A DNA stretch of 64,000 nucleotides from Salvator merianae (Eukaryota; Chordata; Lepidosauria; Squamata; Teiidae): assembly GCA_003586115.2 (NCBI GenBank), contig QVOM02000049.1, positions 18,109,470-18,173,469 of the forward strand, in the 5' to 3' direction. This document shows, piece after piece, positions 12,646 to 25,070 of the stretch. A program made the position numbers and the translations under genes. Position 1 is the stretch's first letter. Every line of letters starts with the position of its first letter. The notes below the pieces were generated by a model. The model had not been told where the DNA came from. It did no database searches and worked only from the letters and a program-made list of their open reading frames with translations.

Positions 12646-14323
12646 TGAGGCTCAGTTAGGTTTGCATTTAAGCTCTTGCCTGGTCAGCATTGGTGAGCAG
12701 GAATTGAATGCTGGAATTCCATTCAAGTTTGGCAGTGGACTGATGAAGGAAAGGACAGTATGTTCTATCATTTCCCTGTACTCGGCACAGAACTCTAGTT
12801 GGTGCCAACATAGAAATACGGTGGGCTGCAGCAGGAAAGATGGAATTCTTCTTCCTTCCATTGTTAGTCTGTATTGGGCTATTATACGTATACTGCTGCT
12901 CTTTTTCTGGTCCCGCCCTTTACTGGAAGGTTGTAGGCTTATGATTATAATTAAGTTTCATCAAAAGTATTACAAAAGTATTTTCAGTTTCATCACTCTT
13001 AACAGTCCTTGTTGTTCTAAAAGTATTTAAGAAATGCTACATACCTACCAAGTATCTAGTTTCTTGGATGATGGTCTTTGAACACTGATAAATGTCAAAA
13101 ACATTTATAAGATCATATAAACATGGAATGAATTAAACAACAACCACAGATGCATAGTTTTTGCTAAGTTGGACTTGCATTTCATTGCAGCCGAGGCTTA
13201 AAGCCCTTGGAAGGCAGAAATACTGACCCTTCTGCTTATCCAAGCTTGGCAGGATTCTCCCAGTAATGAGTCTATTCACCATATCATTTATGTTCCCATG
13301 TCCTTCCTTCCAATTAAGCTGCCATCACAGTCTCAACTGAGAAGGAAAACAATAATAGCAAACAAAAAGTGTTCCAGAAACTTTCTCTCTGGCCTACTAT
13401 TTTTCTGCTGTTCACATGCTCTTTAAAAGTCAGAGGCTCTGGTTATGGTGAATGCGGCTTGCATTTGTTTTCTCTGTATGCACAAACAATTTTAACATCA
13501 AAGGCAGAAAAACATCTGCAGTATTTGAAGTTTGTTTGTGAACCTCTTTTCCCTATTTGAATAACTTATTTTTTTTGAGGAAACCAGCCAGCTAACCCTT
13601 TTGTAAACTCTTCGTCACACAATGCCCCGATTTCTTACCGCATGCTTAAAAAAACCAAAGCTTATTTTTGAAAAGCAAATTTAAAAGAGCAACTTGCCGT
13701 TTCAACTGAAACTACACACATGTTGCATCGCTAGTGGGAAGAATTGTTCAGGTTCCGTTCTGTGTCACCAGAATTTCTTAGTCTTCTGTTACTGAAGGAT
13801 CTAAACTCAGTTTTGAAAAATACTGAAAGCATATTTATCATGGTTTAACCCATGGTATCAGAGGTGCAAATGCTTCAAGCATATCCTACTTAAAGGGATT
13901 AATTTTTTTCTATATGATAATAAGGAATACAATATAGACATGTCTGTTCAGAAGTGCCTGTCAGGTGTTTGTAGACTGGCTGTTGATAGCCATACACGTT
14001 AAAAAATGCACACACATTTAATTGGGAGGAATATGTTATCACTGTTTTGATCTCTCATGGAAAATAGAATTGAAATATTTCTCAGTTAATATATATTTCT
14101 TTGTTACCTCATGGACCATAGCACTCCAAGCCTCTCTGCCCTTCATTGCTTCCCAAAATCTGCCCAAGCTTGCATTATTAGCTTCCACAGCACTCTCTAT
14201 CCATCTTATTCTCTTCCATCTGCTTCTCCTTTTGCTTTCAGTCTTTCCCAGCATCAGGGTCTTTTCCAATGAGTCCTGTCTTCTCATTATGTGTGCCAGG
14301 TATTTGAGTTTATTTGCGTTTCT

Positions 14324-14751
14324 GGGCCCTTTTGCACTTTCCACCATAGAATGTCCACCAGTGAACATTCCATGGTGAAACAGACCTCACAGCATGGCAG
14401 CCATTTGCACTGTGAGGCCTGGAACATCCCAGCAGTGGACTTTCAGCATTTGCACTGGAAGAGTCCGGGAAACAGCATCCAGGAAAACAGCGCCCAGGGA
14501 AGCTTCTGGCAATTGCCATGGCGACCAGGAACGTTGCACGACTGTGCAGGCACAGCTATGCCATGCTTACGCTCAGAAGAACTGGGAGTCCAACTGTTCC
14601 TGGTACAGCTGTGGAGCTCGATTTTGTGCTTCACAGCTCCTAGCAGTCAGAAGCAACTGTAGCTCGCTCCTGTTCACAAGGGCCTCTGTGTGGTGCGAGA
14701 TTCGCTTTACTAGTGAGCATGCACTCACTAGTGAAAAGTGTGGAAAGACCC
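14324..14751. mobile_element. GGGCC-end inverted-repeat element inserted in RTE relic
   Basis: Begins GGGCCCTTTTGCACTTTCC and ends AAAAGTGTGGAAAGACCC. It shares the family core (CACTGTGAGGCCTGGAAC, GCCATGGCGACCAGG) with copies at 8794, 16679 and 62473. Both flanks show CGTTTC, so the duplication here may be longer than the 3 bp seen for other copies. It separates two parts of the RTE relic. Confidence 0.75.
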
Positions 14752-14833
14752 TACGTTTCAGTATTAGTCCTTCGAGTGAGCAATCAGGGTTGATTCTTTT
14801 AGAATTGACTGATTTGCTCTTGCTGCAGACAAA

Positions 14834-15013
14834 GGCCCTTTCTGCACTTGGCCGTATACCAGATTATATCCTGGAATAGGGACCTGCCATCTACATGCTA
14901 GTAGGAAGCATGGCAGGCCCCATGCAAGGCCTGCTGTAAACTCCACTAGCGTGCGGATAGCAGGTCCCTGTTCTGGAATATGATCCAGAATAAAGCCAAG
15001 TGCAGAAAGGGCC
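14834..15013. mobile_element. Palindromic GGCCCTTTCTGC MITE inserted in RTE relic
   Basis: 180 bp, with left GGCCCTTTCTGCACTTGGCC and the inverted right end GGCCAAGTGCAGAAAGGGCC in near-identical form. The whole body folds back (AGGGACCTGCCATC pairs with GATAGCAGGTCCCT). AAA occurs on both sides (14831-14833 and 15014-15016), a 3-bp duplication of Harbinger type. Related copies are at 15828, 38158 and 53813. Confidence 0.8.
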
Positions 15014-15827
15014 AAAGAGACTCTTAGAATTTTTCTCCAGCACCACAATTTGAAAGCATCAAATTCCTTATGGCTCAGTTCTCACAGCCATCTGTTCACT
15101 GATCATCACCCTCAGCTCTGTTGTACTGTCACCCCTTGTGTAACGCTGTGGCTTGTGAGAACCACAATGTGTAATATAAATCGGTGTTATGCAAGTAATT
15201 GCCTTCTATGGAAAATGGAAGAAACACCATTGAGGCCTAGTCCACCCACGTAAGTCAGTGGCACCACAGAGATGAGAACCAGTCAACCAATGTATATCAG
15301 TTGTTGGACAGAGGGGAGACCCAGTTTATCACTGCTTCGCTGGTGCTGTGAAAGGTTGTCCAGTATATTGATTTAAGTTATTCACATGTCAGAAGCCAAT
15401 TCACATTACTAAAAGGTTCTGGTATTGCCTGAAACCAGCAAAATCAAATTTTAAAAGCAAAGCCATTCTGTAAAAATATGTTATAAAAGGGACAATAGTA
15501 GATCCTTTATACAGCCCAGTAGTGTGGGTATGGGAGTCTCCAGGCATCCCTAAAATGCTGGCATCCTGCCTGCACTGTGTCAAGACCTTCAGACAGGCCT
15601 CTCTACTTATTGGGCCACTGCTGGTGTATGGCTCACAAAATTCGGATTAAAAATAGAATAGGAAACCTCGTCCTATTTTGAAAGTGCCAACATGCACTGA
15701 GTCAGAAGCAGCAGCCTTGGAAGATCTTCACACTCTGATCCACCAGTGCAGAAACTTTCTTTATGGCAGGCAAGCTAGGATTTGGGGTGTTTCTGCCGCT
15801 TCACTGCTGCAAATTTCCAACTTTCCA

Positions 15828-15892
15828 GCATGCAGATGGCAGATCCCTATTCCGGGATATAATCAGAATAAGGCCCAATGTAGAAAAGGCCC
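15828..15892. mobile_element. Truncated GGCCCTTTCTGC MITE (right arm)
   Basis: Only the right arm remains: GCAGATGGCAGATCCCTATTC, then GGGATATAATCAGAATAAGG, ending AGAAAAGGCCC. It matches the right half of 38158-38337. Confidence 0.65.
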
Positions 15893-16678
15893 TAAACAAA
15901 GAATAAATAAATGCAAGTGAAGCATACACCTCTGCTTCTGTGCTTCCCATTCTTTTTTTCGCTGCCCTTCACTGTTTATGTTACATTACGGAAAAATGAA
16001 CATCTGTATTACACTAATTAAAAAGGAAGAACAGCTTTTCAGCTAGCTATATAACCAACTTATCTTTTATTATGACTGATTCTGTCATGATAGGTATCCA
16101 AAGCTGCCTTATTTGTATACTAGCATTGGAGACACAAATAAGCGGAAAAGGAATATAAGACAGTTTATTTACTCTGTTAACACAATTGATGCCCAGGAGT
16201 GTGAATGAACAGAGGGGCATTGTTTATTCAGAGATATGCAATGAATCAACCTTTGTGTCTGATGTTACAGTCCAGCACCAGAGGCTGGTTGAAACTGGTT
16301 AAGGCAATTACTTTTTTTTAACACCACATGTGAGCCAAAGTATAATGAAAGAGTAACATCTTGAAAAATGAACTGTTGAGTCTTATCTAATCAAGTGACT
16401 TACTGCTGACTTTTATCAACGTCATTTCAGGTTTTTAATACAAGTTAGCATGTTGTAACATTTCAGTGTTATCACAGCCTATTTAAACCACGTCCTTTCT
16501 TTTTTGACCCTGAAATATATCAAGCAAGTAGAAACTATACTGTTCAGTTCTATAAACAGTGCAGTGACGCTTTTTCTACGATAGCACTACATTCAATTGC
16601 CCGTGTGTTAAAACAATAATAATTTAAAAATGCAGACTGCAATCTAAACCTTTCCCATTGCAGGTATGGGAGACTGAA

Positions 16679-17066
16679 GGCCTGTTCATACTTTCCACCT
16701 TTGAGTGGTGGAATAGACTGCGGTGTAGCAGCCATCCACACTGCAAGGGCTGAAACAGCCTGGAGCTGGGCTTTGAGCGCTCACAGTGTGAATGCCAGCT
16801 GCCCATCATGTCAGAGGCCGTGGAAATGTCTGGCTGTTGCTATGGCAGCCAGGAACGCATGACTGCGCAGCCGCACAGCATTTGTACCTGGAAGCAGGTG
16901 CCAATGCTGCTTACCAGAAGTAGTCCAGCGATTTAGTTGTCCACAGCTAGTAGCATTTGGACTCATCTGCAGATGCTCCTGAACTCTAGGGCCTCCACAG
17001 AATGCAGATGCACTGTGTTAGTGAGCATCCGGACACTCACTAGCACTGAAGTGCAAACAGACTCTG
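16679..17066. mobile_element. GGGCC-end inverted-repeat element, forward copy
   Basis: Begins GGCCTGTTCATACTTTCCACC and ends ACTGAAGTGCAAACAGACTC. The core matches 8794, 14324 and 62473 (ACACTGCAAGGGCTGAAAC; GCTATGGCAGCCAGGAA; TAGTGAGCATCCGGACACTC). No clear target duplication remains. Confidence 0.65.
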
Positions 17067-17819
17067 GGATAGAGCAGAATTTAGCTCTGATACCAGTGGC
17101 AAACTCCTGCCGCCATTTTGCTGCTGTGGCAGAAAATATGTTGGTAGTGGCCCTTAACTCCTTTAATTCATGGCTCTTTGGAGCCTCAGCAAATGGGTCA
17201 TCTTTGTGTAGAAGGGCCAAAGGTTGCCCAGAAACCTTCGTTGTCCCATTGTCAGAGGACTGGAAGGGGAAATGGACTGTATTTTCATTAACAATAAATC
17301 TGTGATAAGACCAATGATCTTATTTCCAACAAGACTTCTGTTTCTACTGCTACCACAGTCTCCCCTGCAGTATGAATAACTCTGTTAGTTGTATATCTGA
17401 AAAGATAACATGTAAAAATTCACTAATCTTTTGCGTATTCTTGCCATCTAGGAAGAGTTCACTAACAGACTTATTCCAGTAGGAATATTTTGAATGAATC
17501 ATTTTTCCTGTTTTAGTAGTGGTGGGTTTTTTTTTTATTGTTCTTATAATTGCCTCAACTTTTGACAGTGGATTATATGGAAAATGTTTTAATTAATTAA
17601 ATGAAAATATCGCAAAGCTGCCTGCAAACTTGAAGCACTAGGGTTTAAGGGGAATGACTGTCATTCCTTGTGGAATATGCATTTGTGTTAAAGCTCTTTT
17701 GCTTGTTCTGTGAAATATGTGAAACAGTGGCAGTAGGGTTTTATTATTATTATGCAAAAGGTTAAAAGATAGCACCAGTAAGGATAAACAAACAGATCCC
17801 CCTCACTGCACAAAATTAG

Positions 17820-18160
17820 AATTCTTCAGCCCGCTGCTTCTTGGGCTGCTGAGTGCAGTGCAGCATGCAGCGTAGGGTAGCACAGGATGGAGCCGCCCAA
17901 GCCACACAATTGCTTGAGGGGGGCAGCCTGACGTGCTGCTTATGGGAGACCCAGGACCGAGCTGCGTGAACCACCTGGTTGCTTCTCCGGGTGCTGTGCA
18001 CGGGGTGATCTGTGGCCTATGGGAGACGCAGAGCTGAGCTGCATGAACTACTTTTGGAGTGCCCAGCGTGGCATGCAGGCGTGGAAGATGCAGGGCTGAG
18101 CAACGTGAACTGCCTGCCTGGTTTTCAAAGTGCTAGGCACAGTGCAGTGGGAGGCACAAG
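17820..18160. repeat. Degenerate tandem repeat of about 70-80 bp units
   Basis: About four diverged units follow one another. Each has a GAGCTGCGTGAACCACCTGG-like block (GAGCTGCATGAACTACTTTT, GAGCAACGTGAACTGCCTGC) followed by a GTGC(C/T)-AGCGTGGCATGCAG-like block. Two adjacent units both begin TATGGGAGAC. The array is GC-richer than its surroundings. It could be an old minisatellite or an internally repeated transposon. Confidence 0.55.
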
Positions 18161-19654
18161 TTCTGACCTCCATAGTATAAGCCTCAGGGTGATGTTGATT
18201 GTTTGTGTTCCTTGTCTAATGAAGTAAAAATACAGTAAAGGTACATTCTTTCAGGGACACTTGATGAGACTTGTGAGTGCACAAGCAGCTTGAATAAGAC
18301 TGGCTTTGAAAAAAACATCCCCCACCTTTTCTCTACCCACACCTAATCATCCATGGGTAGACCTCAAAAGCCTAGTCCCTCAGACATCTCTTAGCCTGCA
18401 ACTTTGGAGTGAAAATATTGTGTTCCCCAAACAGCAAGTTATTTAGCATACTGTAAAGAAAAGAACCAGGGGAGATATAACTTAACACTTGGGAATTCCT
18501 GATTCCCTAGATGTATCAACCTTTGTGGATCTACCATCCCTGCAAGTTTGATGACATTCTGTCTCTAAATCCCATGCATTATATTTTCAGAGTCACTTCT
18601 TGCTTTTTATGAAACAATATTATTATTGAAAGTCCTGTAACGTATTCCAGTAACTTGATATAATGGGGTTGTACTGTTTTCCTTTTTGGATGTTATCTTA
18701 TAGTAGGGTTGTTAGCAATCCTGAGCTTTGGTTAGAAAGGATGGGATATTAAATGTGAATAATAATATAAATTATTTAAAATGTGATTTACTTCATGAGC
18801 TGCTTTTAATGTTCTTTGGGACTTTGGTATAACAGAAATACCTGTCCATGAATATTTTTTGGTTTCTCTGATTTTCTGTTTACTTACCAACACATTCTCT
18901 GTTCACTGCAATGTCAAATACCTTCTGTTTCTGAAAACATTGGGTGAGCACTACATGATCTTTTGGATAAGCAAATTACGTCAGACCTCATATTTTCCAC
19001 TTTGTTGACCATCAATCCCTAATCTCAATTTCATCAGAAGTTGCACTTGCTACATTCTTGAAAGCCTGGGAGGAACAATGTATTTCTTTACTCAGAACAA
19101 TCAGTTTCACATAGATTATTTTGTGATTAGTTTCTTTTCTGAAGCCACAGTTCAGAAGGACCTGATTCTCGTCAGCTGCAGGGGTTGTAGGAGGAACTCT
19201 TTCCAGAAACCCTTTCATTCAGTGCTCTTGCCTTTGCAGATCATACTGGGAGAAACAGATTTCCCTTGTTTCTTTTCTGCTCTTGAACCCTTTTCTTTGA
19301 TCTTTAGGAAGCCATTAAAATGATGCAGGAGGTGCATCTATTTCTGAAGATTCTCTTTCTCAGGATCCTTTCACTCTTCTTGAATAAATAAATTCAAGTA
19401 GCTGCTAAAAAATCTTCAGAAAGGGTCAGCAAACAGTATCTCTTCAGGGTCAGTAACCACAGGAGTGTAATAACAAAGATGTTGGGTTTGGGAAGGCCCT
19501 GAAGAGAGAGAGCGAGAGAGCCAAGTTCACATCTAATTCTCACTTTCAGGCCTGTGGGCATGCTGCCATTCCTACAGTTGAGCTAGTGTTATTGTGAAAA
19601 CAAGAATGAGGCACAGATGTTGAGTACGAACCGGTGCAAGTTTTCTCAGTAGTT

Positions 19655-19925
19655 AAGCCCAGGAGTGATTTTCAGACAGGTCTTTTTTGGCATCCCAGAA
19701 TGTTTTAAAATCAGCATTTAAAAGTACTTCATCGAAAATGGACTTCCAAAATGGAGTGATATGACAGAATATTAGAACAAAAGCACAGTGTGATAAATGT
19801 TGGAATATTTGTGTTTGTCTGCTAGGGTGTAGTTCCCTGTCAATCTGTTCAGTATTAAGCAGACTGCACACTGGAGTGAAGTCCAAGCTCTGGTAGGTGG
19901 AGTGTACAATTAATTGTGGCAATAA
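19655..19925 (-). mobile_element. Possible L1-type LINE fragment, antisense
   Basis: A - strand frame of 89 codons contains FQHLSHCAFVLIFCH followed by PFWKSIFDEV. This resembles the Cys/Trp-rich C-terminal region of L1 reverse transcriptases (hydrophobic run, CP..., FW). It is a weak similarity judged by eye. Confidence 0.35.
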
Positions 19926-21864
19926 GACACATAAAGATGGTGTACTTAAGTTAACTATTTATTAAAAAGCACATTTATATTGGAAGGAGCTCATCATAGT
20001 CGATAGCTACATAAGGTGGAGAGAAGAGTGTTTTCATGCCTTCCAAAGAAGGGGAAAAAGTTTGTGTTACCTCAGTAGGAAGTTACCTGGAAGATGTTTG
20101 GATTATAAAGTCATAGAGCAGAGGAACGGTTGATGATCCTAGCTAACTCTCTCCATTCCCATTGCCCCTACTGGCCGTTTTGGATTTTGTTTTTACAGAA
20201 GCCAAAGGCAGAGAACAATATCACCGACCAGAAAATTCTGTGTATGTGAAGGCATTTGTTCACAAACTATGAATTCTAAATGCGTTTTTCCGGGGGTGGG
20301 GGCTCCTCTGATCATATATATCAGAGACACCCAAGCTTTTTGACAACTTTTTCCTCAAACCCTCATACCTCTCCTGCTTTTCATAAAAACCCGATCCTTC
20401 ATGCTCATTTTTTGTGATACTGAATTTTTCAGCGGGATTTGGCATTAATTTATTTTCTTCACTTCCCCACAGCCCGACATGCCCTCTAGTCTGGGAATTG
20501 CAGCTACATATATTTCAGTTTTAAGTGGTACCTTCTTTCAAGAGGGAAATCAACAAACCTATAAAGTAATGTTTGATGTGGAGTTAGCAAGAGCTTAGTT
20601 TATATAAATTTACATAACTAGGGAGGTGGCTGAGTACTGTTAATAATAAAATAGGAAGGGAGGGGACTGAAGAGGAGGAGAGATTCTGAAGCAGAATATA
20701 GTTCAGGGTTGAAAACCTTCCTTTTTGATTCACAAGAGTGAGTCATCTAGGTATGGGGCTGTGGATGTGTGAAGCATCTGCTGATCAACGGGGGTGTTGA
20801 TTTTTTTATATAACATATAGTGTTCAGCTTACATACACACACACACGCACACACATTTTCTTTCATTTTTCTTTTGATTGTATATGTTTGTTGTTCTGCC
20901 CTTTGTGAAGGGGGTATTATAAATAAATGTTGTAGTTGTTATTAATTTTATTTGCTATAGGGTCACGTTACCTCATAGCAACTCATCCAGGGTCCTGGCA
21001 AAGAATGCTGGGAGTTATTCAGGAACATAGGGAGGACCACCATCGGAGAACCGTTGAGCTAGATGTGGGTACACCACCAAGGATATACTTGATCTTGATA
21101 CTGAGGCCAGCGTGTTCTTGAAACTTCATTTCTCACTAATGCTTGTTGTGGTTGAAAAAGTGCTATAATAGGTGGACTGTTGAGGCAAAACAATTCTTAG
21201 TATACTCCCAAATACTCCTCTATTTGGTTCTGTTAAAAGTAATGAGTAAGAAGCAATTTGCTTTGTCCACTCCCCTTTTTTTGTGCAAGGAAAATGGATT
21301 TAATGATCCATAGAGCTTAGGGGTGACTGCACATTCAGTACTTCTTTCTTGGTGAAGGAAGACAGAACTGGCATAGAAAAGATCCCCAAGCTACTATTCT
21401 TACTGGGCAGAGTTTCATCTCTGTTCTCAGTTTATGCATCTCTTTTCATATTTAGTTATTTCACTAGAGCCAAGTTTTGTTACATATGTGAGTTTCTCTA
21501 TGCAGCTGAAAGCCACAGTGTTTGCTGTGTGAGTGTGCATTTATTTATATTGAGGGTGCTCCATCTGGTTCAGTTAATGCATAAACAAGTAAAAAAAAAA
21601 ATCTTGTTTTGAGACGTAGGATTTCAAGAACCAGATGACCACAAGCATTCTTCTAGGAAAAAGGAAGAAATGACAGGCTACAGTCCATTGACAGTTCTCG
21701 GCAAGCAAATTCCTGTGTTCTAGCATGTTGAAAGAAGAGAGTGTGGGGAAGAGGCTGAAAAGGGAAAGAACAATTTCTCTGCCTTTTGTTTCCTTCCTTT
21801 GAAAGTTCACTATGTTAAAGACTAAAATATAAGTGTTAGGCTTCATTTAGTGTTTACTTAAATA

Positions 21865-22002
21865 CAGCGGCAGCCAGCGACTTTAAGCCTGGGTGTTCGG
21901 GCCCTGCGCGAAGCACACCATGGCTGTTTGCGGGGCCTCTGGGCCTCCGTACTGCCTTGGTGGGGCCCGAACACTCAGGCTTAAAGCCACCGGCCACCGC
22001 TG
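21865..22002. mobile_element. GC-rich palindromic hAT-type MITE, copy 2
   Basis: 138 bp starting CAGCGGCAGCC and ending GGCCACCGCTG, with a self-complementary body (CTTTAAGCCTGGGTGTTC against AACACTCAGGCTTAAAG). The exact 8-bp duplication CTTAAATA flanks it at 21857-21864 and 22003-22010. It is the smallest and best preserved copy in the window and has no coding capacity. Confidence 0.9.
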
Positions 22003-22059
22003 CTTAAATACATATATATATCCCAAATCCCTTCCAAAAACTAAGAGATGATAAATTAA

Positions 22060-22260
22060 TTGAACTGGGCAGAAATAGGATTGACCTATTGGGGAAGACT
22101 TTTAGCTCAACAGTTACAAGCCCAGAAGCAGCAAAACTACATTCATAAAATGAATAATAGCAAAATCAAAGTACATACAAACTTTAGAGAACTAGAGGAG
22201 ATTATGAGGCTATTTTATGAAAACTTATATACTTCTCATACCCTTCAGAATCTGTTCTAA
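22060..22260 (+). mobile_element. Possible L1-type LINE fragment
   Basis: A 66-codon + frame contains QQNYIHKMNNSKIKV followed by RELEEIMRLFYENLYTS. It resembles the region before the L1 reverse transcriptase core, where a residue run such as I...FYE.LY is common. Short; called by eye. Confidence 0.4.
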
Positions 22261-22559
22261 TATTTTAGTACCAGGTCTCTTATGCCCCTAACCGATCAGC
22301 AAAGAACTACACTGACCCAGCCTATTTCTAATCAAGAAATATTCCTTAAAAAACCACATAAAAACAGTATACAGATGAAAATTAAAACATAGTAAACCAG
22401 CTCCAAGAAACCAAAAGCAACTGTACTCAGAAATAACAACTGTAAAATTCAGGAGCCAGAAAACGTCTTGCAGAAGAGAAAAGTTTTCAGATTTCTTCAG
22501 AAGGGCATAAGAGGTAGTCCCATAATTGATAAAAAGAGGGCATTCCAAAGCTGGTTAAC

Positions 22560-23365
22560 ACCTGTTGAGAAGACTCTATCCCGTGCGGTTCTCAGCTTTT
22601 CTTTCTAATGGCGCATGGAGACGGGCTCCTTGTGTTGGCCAGTGTGGTGAGCAGTAGCAGCTGGGAGGCAGCCGTCCTTCGGATACTTATAAGGCTTTAA
22701 AGGTAATGGCCCACACCTTGAATTGAATCTGGAAGCAGATGGGCTGCCATTGCAGTTCTTGAAGTGTGGAAGCAACCTGCTCCCATCTCAGGGCTCCAGA
22801 TAAAACTCTGGCAGCTGCGTTCTGCATCATCTGAAGCTTCCAAATGCTTTCAAGGGCAGCCTTTGAGTAGAGTACATTGCAGTACTGTGATGTGACTAGA
22901 GCATGAGTTGCTAGTGCCAGGTGAAACATCTCAAGAAAGTTGGAGCACCAAACCAAAGTGTGCAAAGGAACTCTAAGCCACAACTGCTACCTAGGCATCC
23001 AGGAGCAAAGCTGGATCCAGGAAAGAACCCCCCAGCTGTGAACCTGTTATTTCACAGGGAGCTCCAGCCCATCCAGAACAAGCAGAATCCCCAATTCCTG
23101 GAGAGCATTCCTCCTGTCATACAGTATTTCTGTCTTCCCGAGGTTCAGTCTCACCTTGGTCACCCACATCCAGCCCATCACAGCCTCCAGCCCCTGGTTC
23201 AAGACAGCCATTGCCCCTTGGCATCCAATGACAGAGAAGTAGAGCTGTGTGTCACCTGCATACTGATGACTACACAACCCAACCCTCTGGGTGATTTCTC
23301 CCACTGGTTTCATGTTAAGAAAATGGGGACAAGATAGAACCCTGCTGCACACCAAAGACTAATGT
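22560..23365 (-). mobile_element. L2-like LINE reverse transcriptase relic, antisense
   Basis: On the - strand two pieces of a reverse transcriptase are seen in different frames. At 23047-23355 there is HQYAGDTQLYFSV, the YADD catalytic box with Asp changed to Gly at the third position, then GLEAVMGWMWVTKVRLNLGK. At 22687-22983 there is LQMMQNAAARVLSG followed by LQELQWQPICFQIQFKV, the usual L2/Rex-type C-terminal motifs (QNAAARLL; LHWLPV.FRI.FK). Frame changes and the lost catalytic Asp show it is inactive. Confidence 0.75.
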
Positions 23366-23459
23366 TCATGGGATAGAGCAGAAGTCCCCTGTGTGTGTCC
23401 ATCAATCTACCTTGGCTTTTGGCTGAGGAAACAGCTTCCCCTCCCTGCTTTCAGACAAT

Positions 23460-23786
23460 CTTATTGTTTTTAGTGGGTTCATTTTAAATTTTGGCTGTGT
23501 TCAGACATAACAAAAGGGGTGACTTGGAGGCACCTCATAGAGACAGTGTGTGGCACTCATGTTCCCAAGTCTTCTTTAATCCACCTTTTCTAGCATAGAA
23601 TGTTCATGAGAGAGGGGAGGGGCAGACTGGTGTGTGAACAATCCCACCTCAAAGCCGTCTTTGAGCTGCCTCAGAGCTGCCTTTTTTTGTTGTGTCTGAT
23701 CACAGCCTTTGTTTCTACGGTTGTAACCCATCCTGAGATCTTTGGGTACAGGGTGGTATAAAAAGAGAAATAAATAAATAAAAGTT
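23460..23786 (+). mobile_element. L2-like LINE 3' end split by a MITE
   Basis: TTTAGTGGGTTCATTTTAAA and then, after the insertion, GTTGTAACCCATCCTGAGATC with a GGTATAAAAAG box and AATAAATA tail. The order matches the LINE end at 7455-7568. The gap is filled exactly by the element at 23493-23707. It lies in opposite orientation to the adjacent reverse transcriptase relic. Confidence 0.6.
23493..23707. mobile_element. Miniature inverted-repeat element, GGCTGTGTTCAGAC family, copy 2
   Basis: Starts GGCTGTGTTCAGACATAAC and ends TGTCTGATCACAGCC; TTT lies on each side. It aligns with 2689-2900 throughout. It sits inside an L2-like LINE 3' end, so it is younger than that insertion. Confidence 0.8.
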
Positions 23787-24869
23787 AGTTTGTAAGAGGC
23801 TTGTTTTTTTTCCAGAGAAAGTAGGAGCAATGTGGGACGGAGTTTATGATTTATGCAACTATGTGAATTTTTCTTCCCCACGGAGACCTGTGGCTTTGGA
23901 TGTATCTTCTTATGAACATGAGGCGTGAAACAAAAGTGGGTCTGTTCTGTAATCCATACATTGTAGGACAAAGAGTCATTTGGAGGAATATGTCATCTTC
24001 AGAAGTAATTTCAGAAATATGAGATGGTTCAATGTGATGTCCTTGAAAGATGATAATTGTGTTAGTGTGTCAATGAGTTCTGTATCATCAAGTTTTGAAA
24101 CAAACCCCAGTCAAACTCAATCTGACTGTTAGATTTGTATCGATAGTCCACACTTGCCATTCCAGTTTATCTTAGGTAGACTTACAGACTCCAAGACCCT
24201 TTAAATGTAACATTAAAAAACAACACCTGAGAGTGGGATGCAAAGATCTAGTATAAATATATGCTGTTTTGCTTGCCCTCATTTAATGATATTGCTTGGT
24301 TGTCTTTTTTTTTCCTGCAAGAAGCCCCCCTGCCAGGTTGCAAGATGCTTTTGAAATATTTATTTAAAAAGTTGTTTGCTATGTAACATAGGACGGGAAG
24401 AAAAGAAAAATATGTGTCAAGTTTCCTTGGGCAGATTGTGGGAGAAGTCACTGGGTAATCTACTGGATTACTTCAAATTCCCTTAGTAATACAATGGTGC
24501 TTATTGGTGCCACATTTTCTGTGATCACTGGTATTAGATTTTCTTATAAAAGTCCAAATGCAGATTCTATTTGCTTAGTATACAGTATGTGTTGTTGTTT
24601 TTTTAATTGCTTGCACACTATGGAGTAACTGTATGAACTGATTCTCTATTATAAGATTCTGCAGGTGCCACCTATATAAAGATTGTCATATTTGCAAACC
24701 ATAGGTTTATTGTTCCATCACAGATATTTGTCTAAGAAGCAGCTCCTGCTCATCTACGATGCCTCAAGATGAGGGATAATATGCATGAACTTCTCAGCAC
24801 TACACTGGAAATACCAGACATACCCGAGATTTTCCCAGCACAGCACGAATTGCAATGCACAGAAAGTGC

Positions 24870-25070
24870 ATTGCCATGCTATTATGGGAAATCCAGCAAT
24901 GACACCAGGTTTCCAATAATAGCCCTGTTTACCTTCACGTCTGGTGAGCACCATATGTGATCAGCCCAAGAGGGACTACTGGAAGCTGACCAAGCATGTG
25001 AAGAGTAATAAAAGAAAGGGGGCATGTGCTTGGTTGGCTTCTGGTAATCCCTGTCAGGTAAATAACCTAA
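24870..25070. mobile_element. Fold-back repeat, TTACCTTG family, copy 1 (diverged)
   Basis: Contains GGGAAATCCAGCAATGACAC, then GTTTACCTTCACGTCTGG. A foldback pair follows: ACTACTGGAAGCTGACCAAG against CTTGGTTGGCTTCTGGTAAT. The same order occurs at 40030-40258 and, partly, at 63785-64000. Confidence 0.55.

Larger units (their letters stand above)
14100..15095 (-). mobile_element. RTE/BovB-type LINE relic, interrupted twice
   Basis: On the - strand, 14100-14323 encodes a C-terminal segment with HIMRRQDSLEKTLMLGK and KGREAWSAMVHEVTK. These motifs are typical of the end of RTE/BovB LINE reverse transcriptases. The same element resumes at 14752-14833 and again at 15014-15095, where CTTCTCCAGCACCAC-like sequence is recognisable as TTCTCCAGCACCACAATTTG. 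The breaks are exactly the two inverted-repeat elements at 14324-14751 and 14834-15013. The element is 5' and 3' truncated and dead. BovB-type LINEs are common in squamates, which supports the organism call. Confidence 0.75.

Noticed and set aside
12632..13030. Open frame of 132 codons on the + strand
   Set aside because: Starts inside a MITE end and reads into intron sequence without any domain.
14394..14879. Open frame of 161 codons on the + strand
   Set aside because: Lies across a non-autonomous inverted-repeat element and RTE relic, so it is not a gene.
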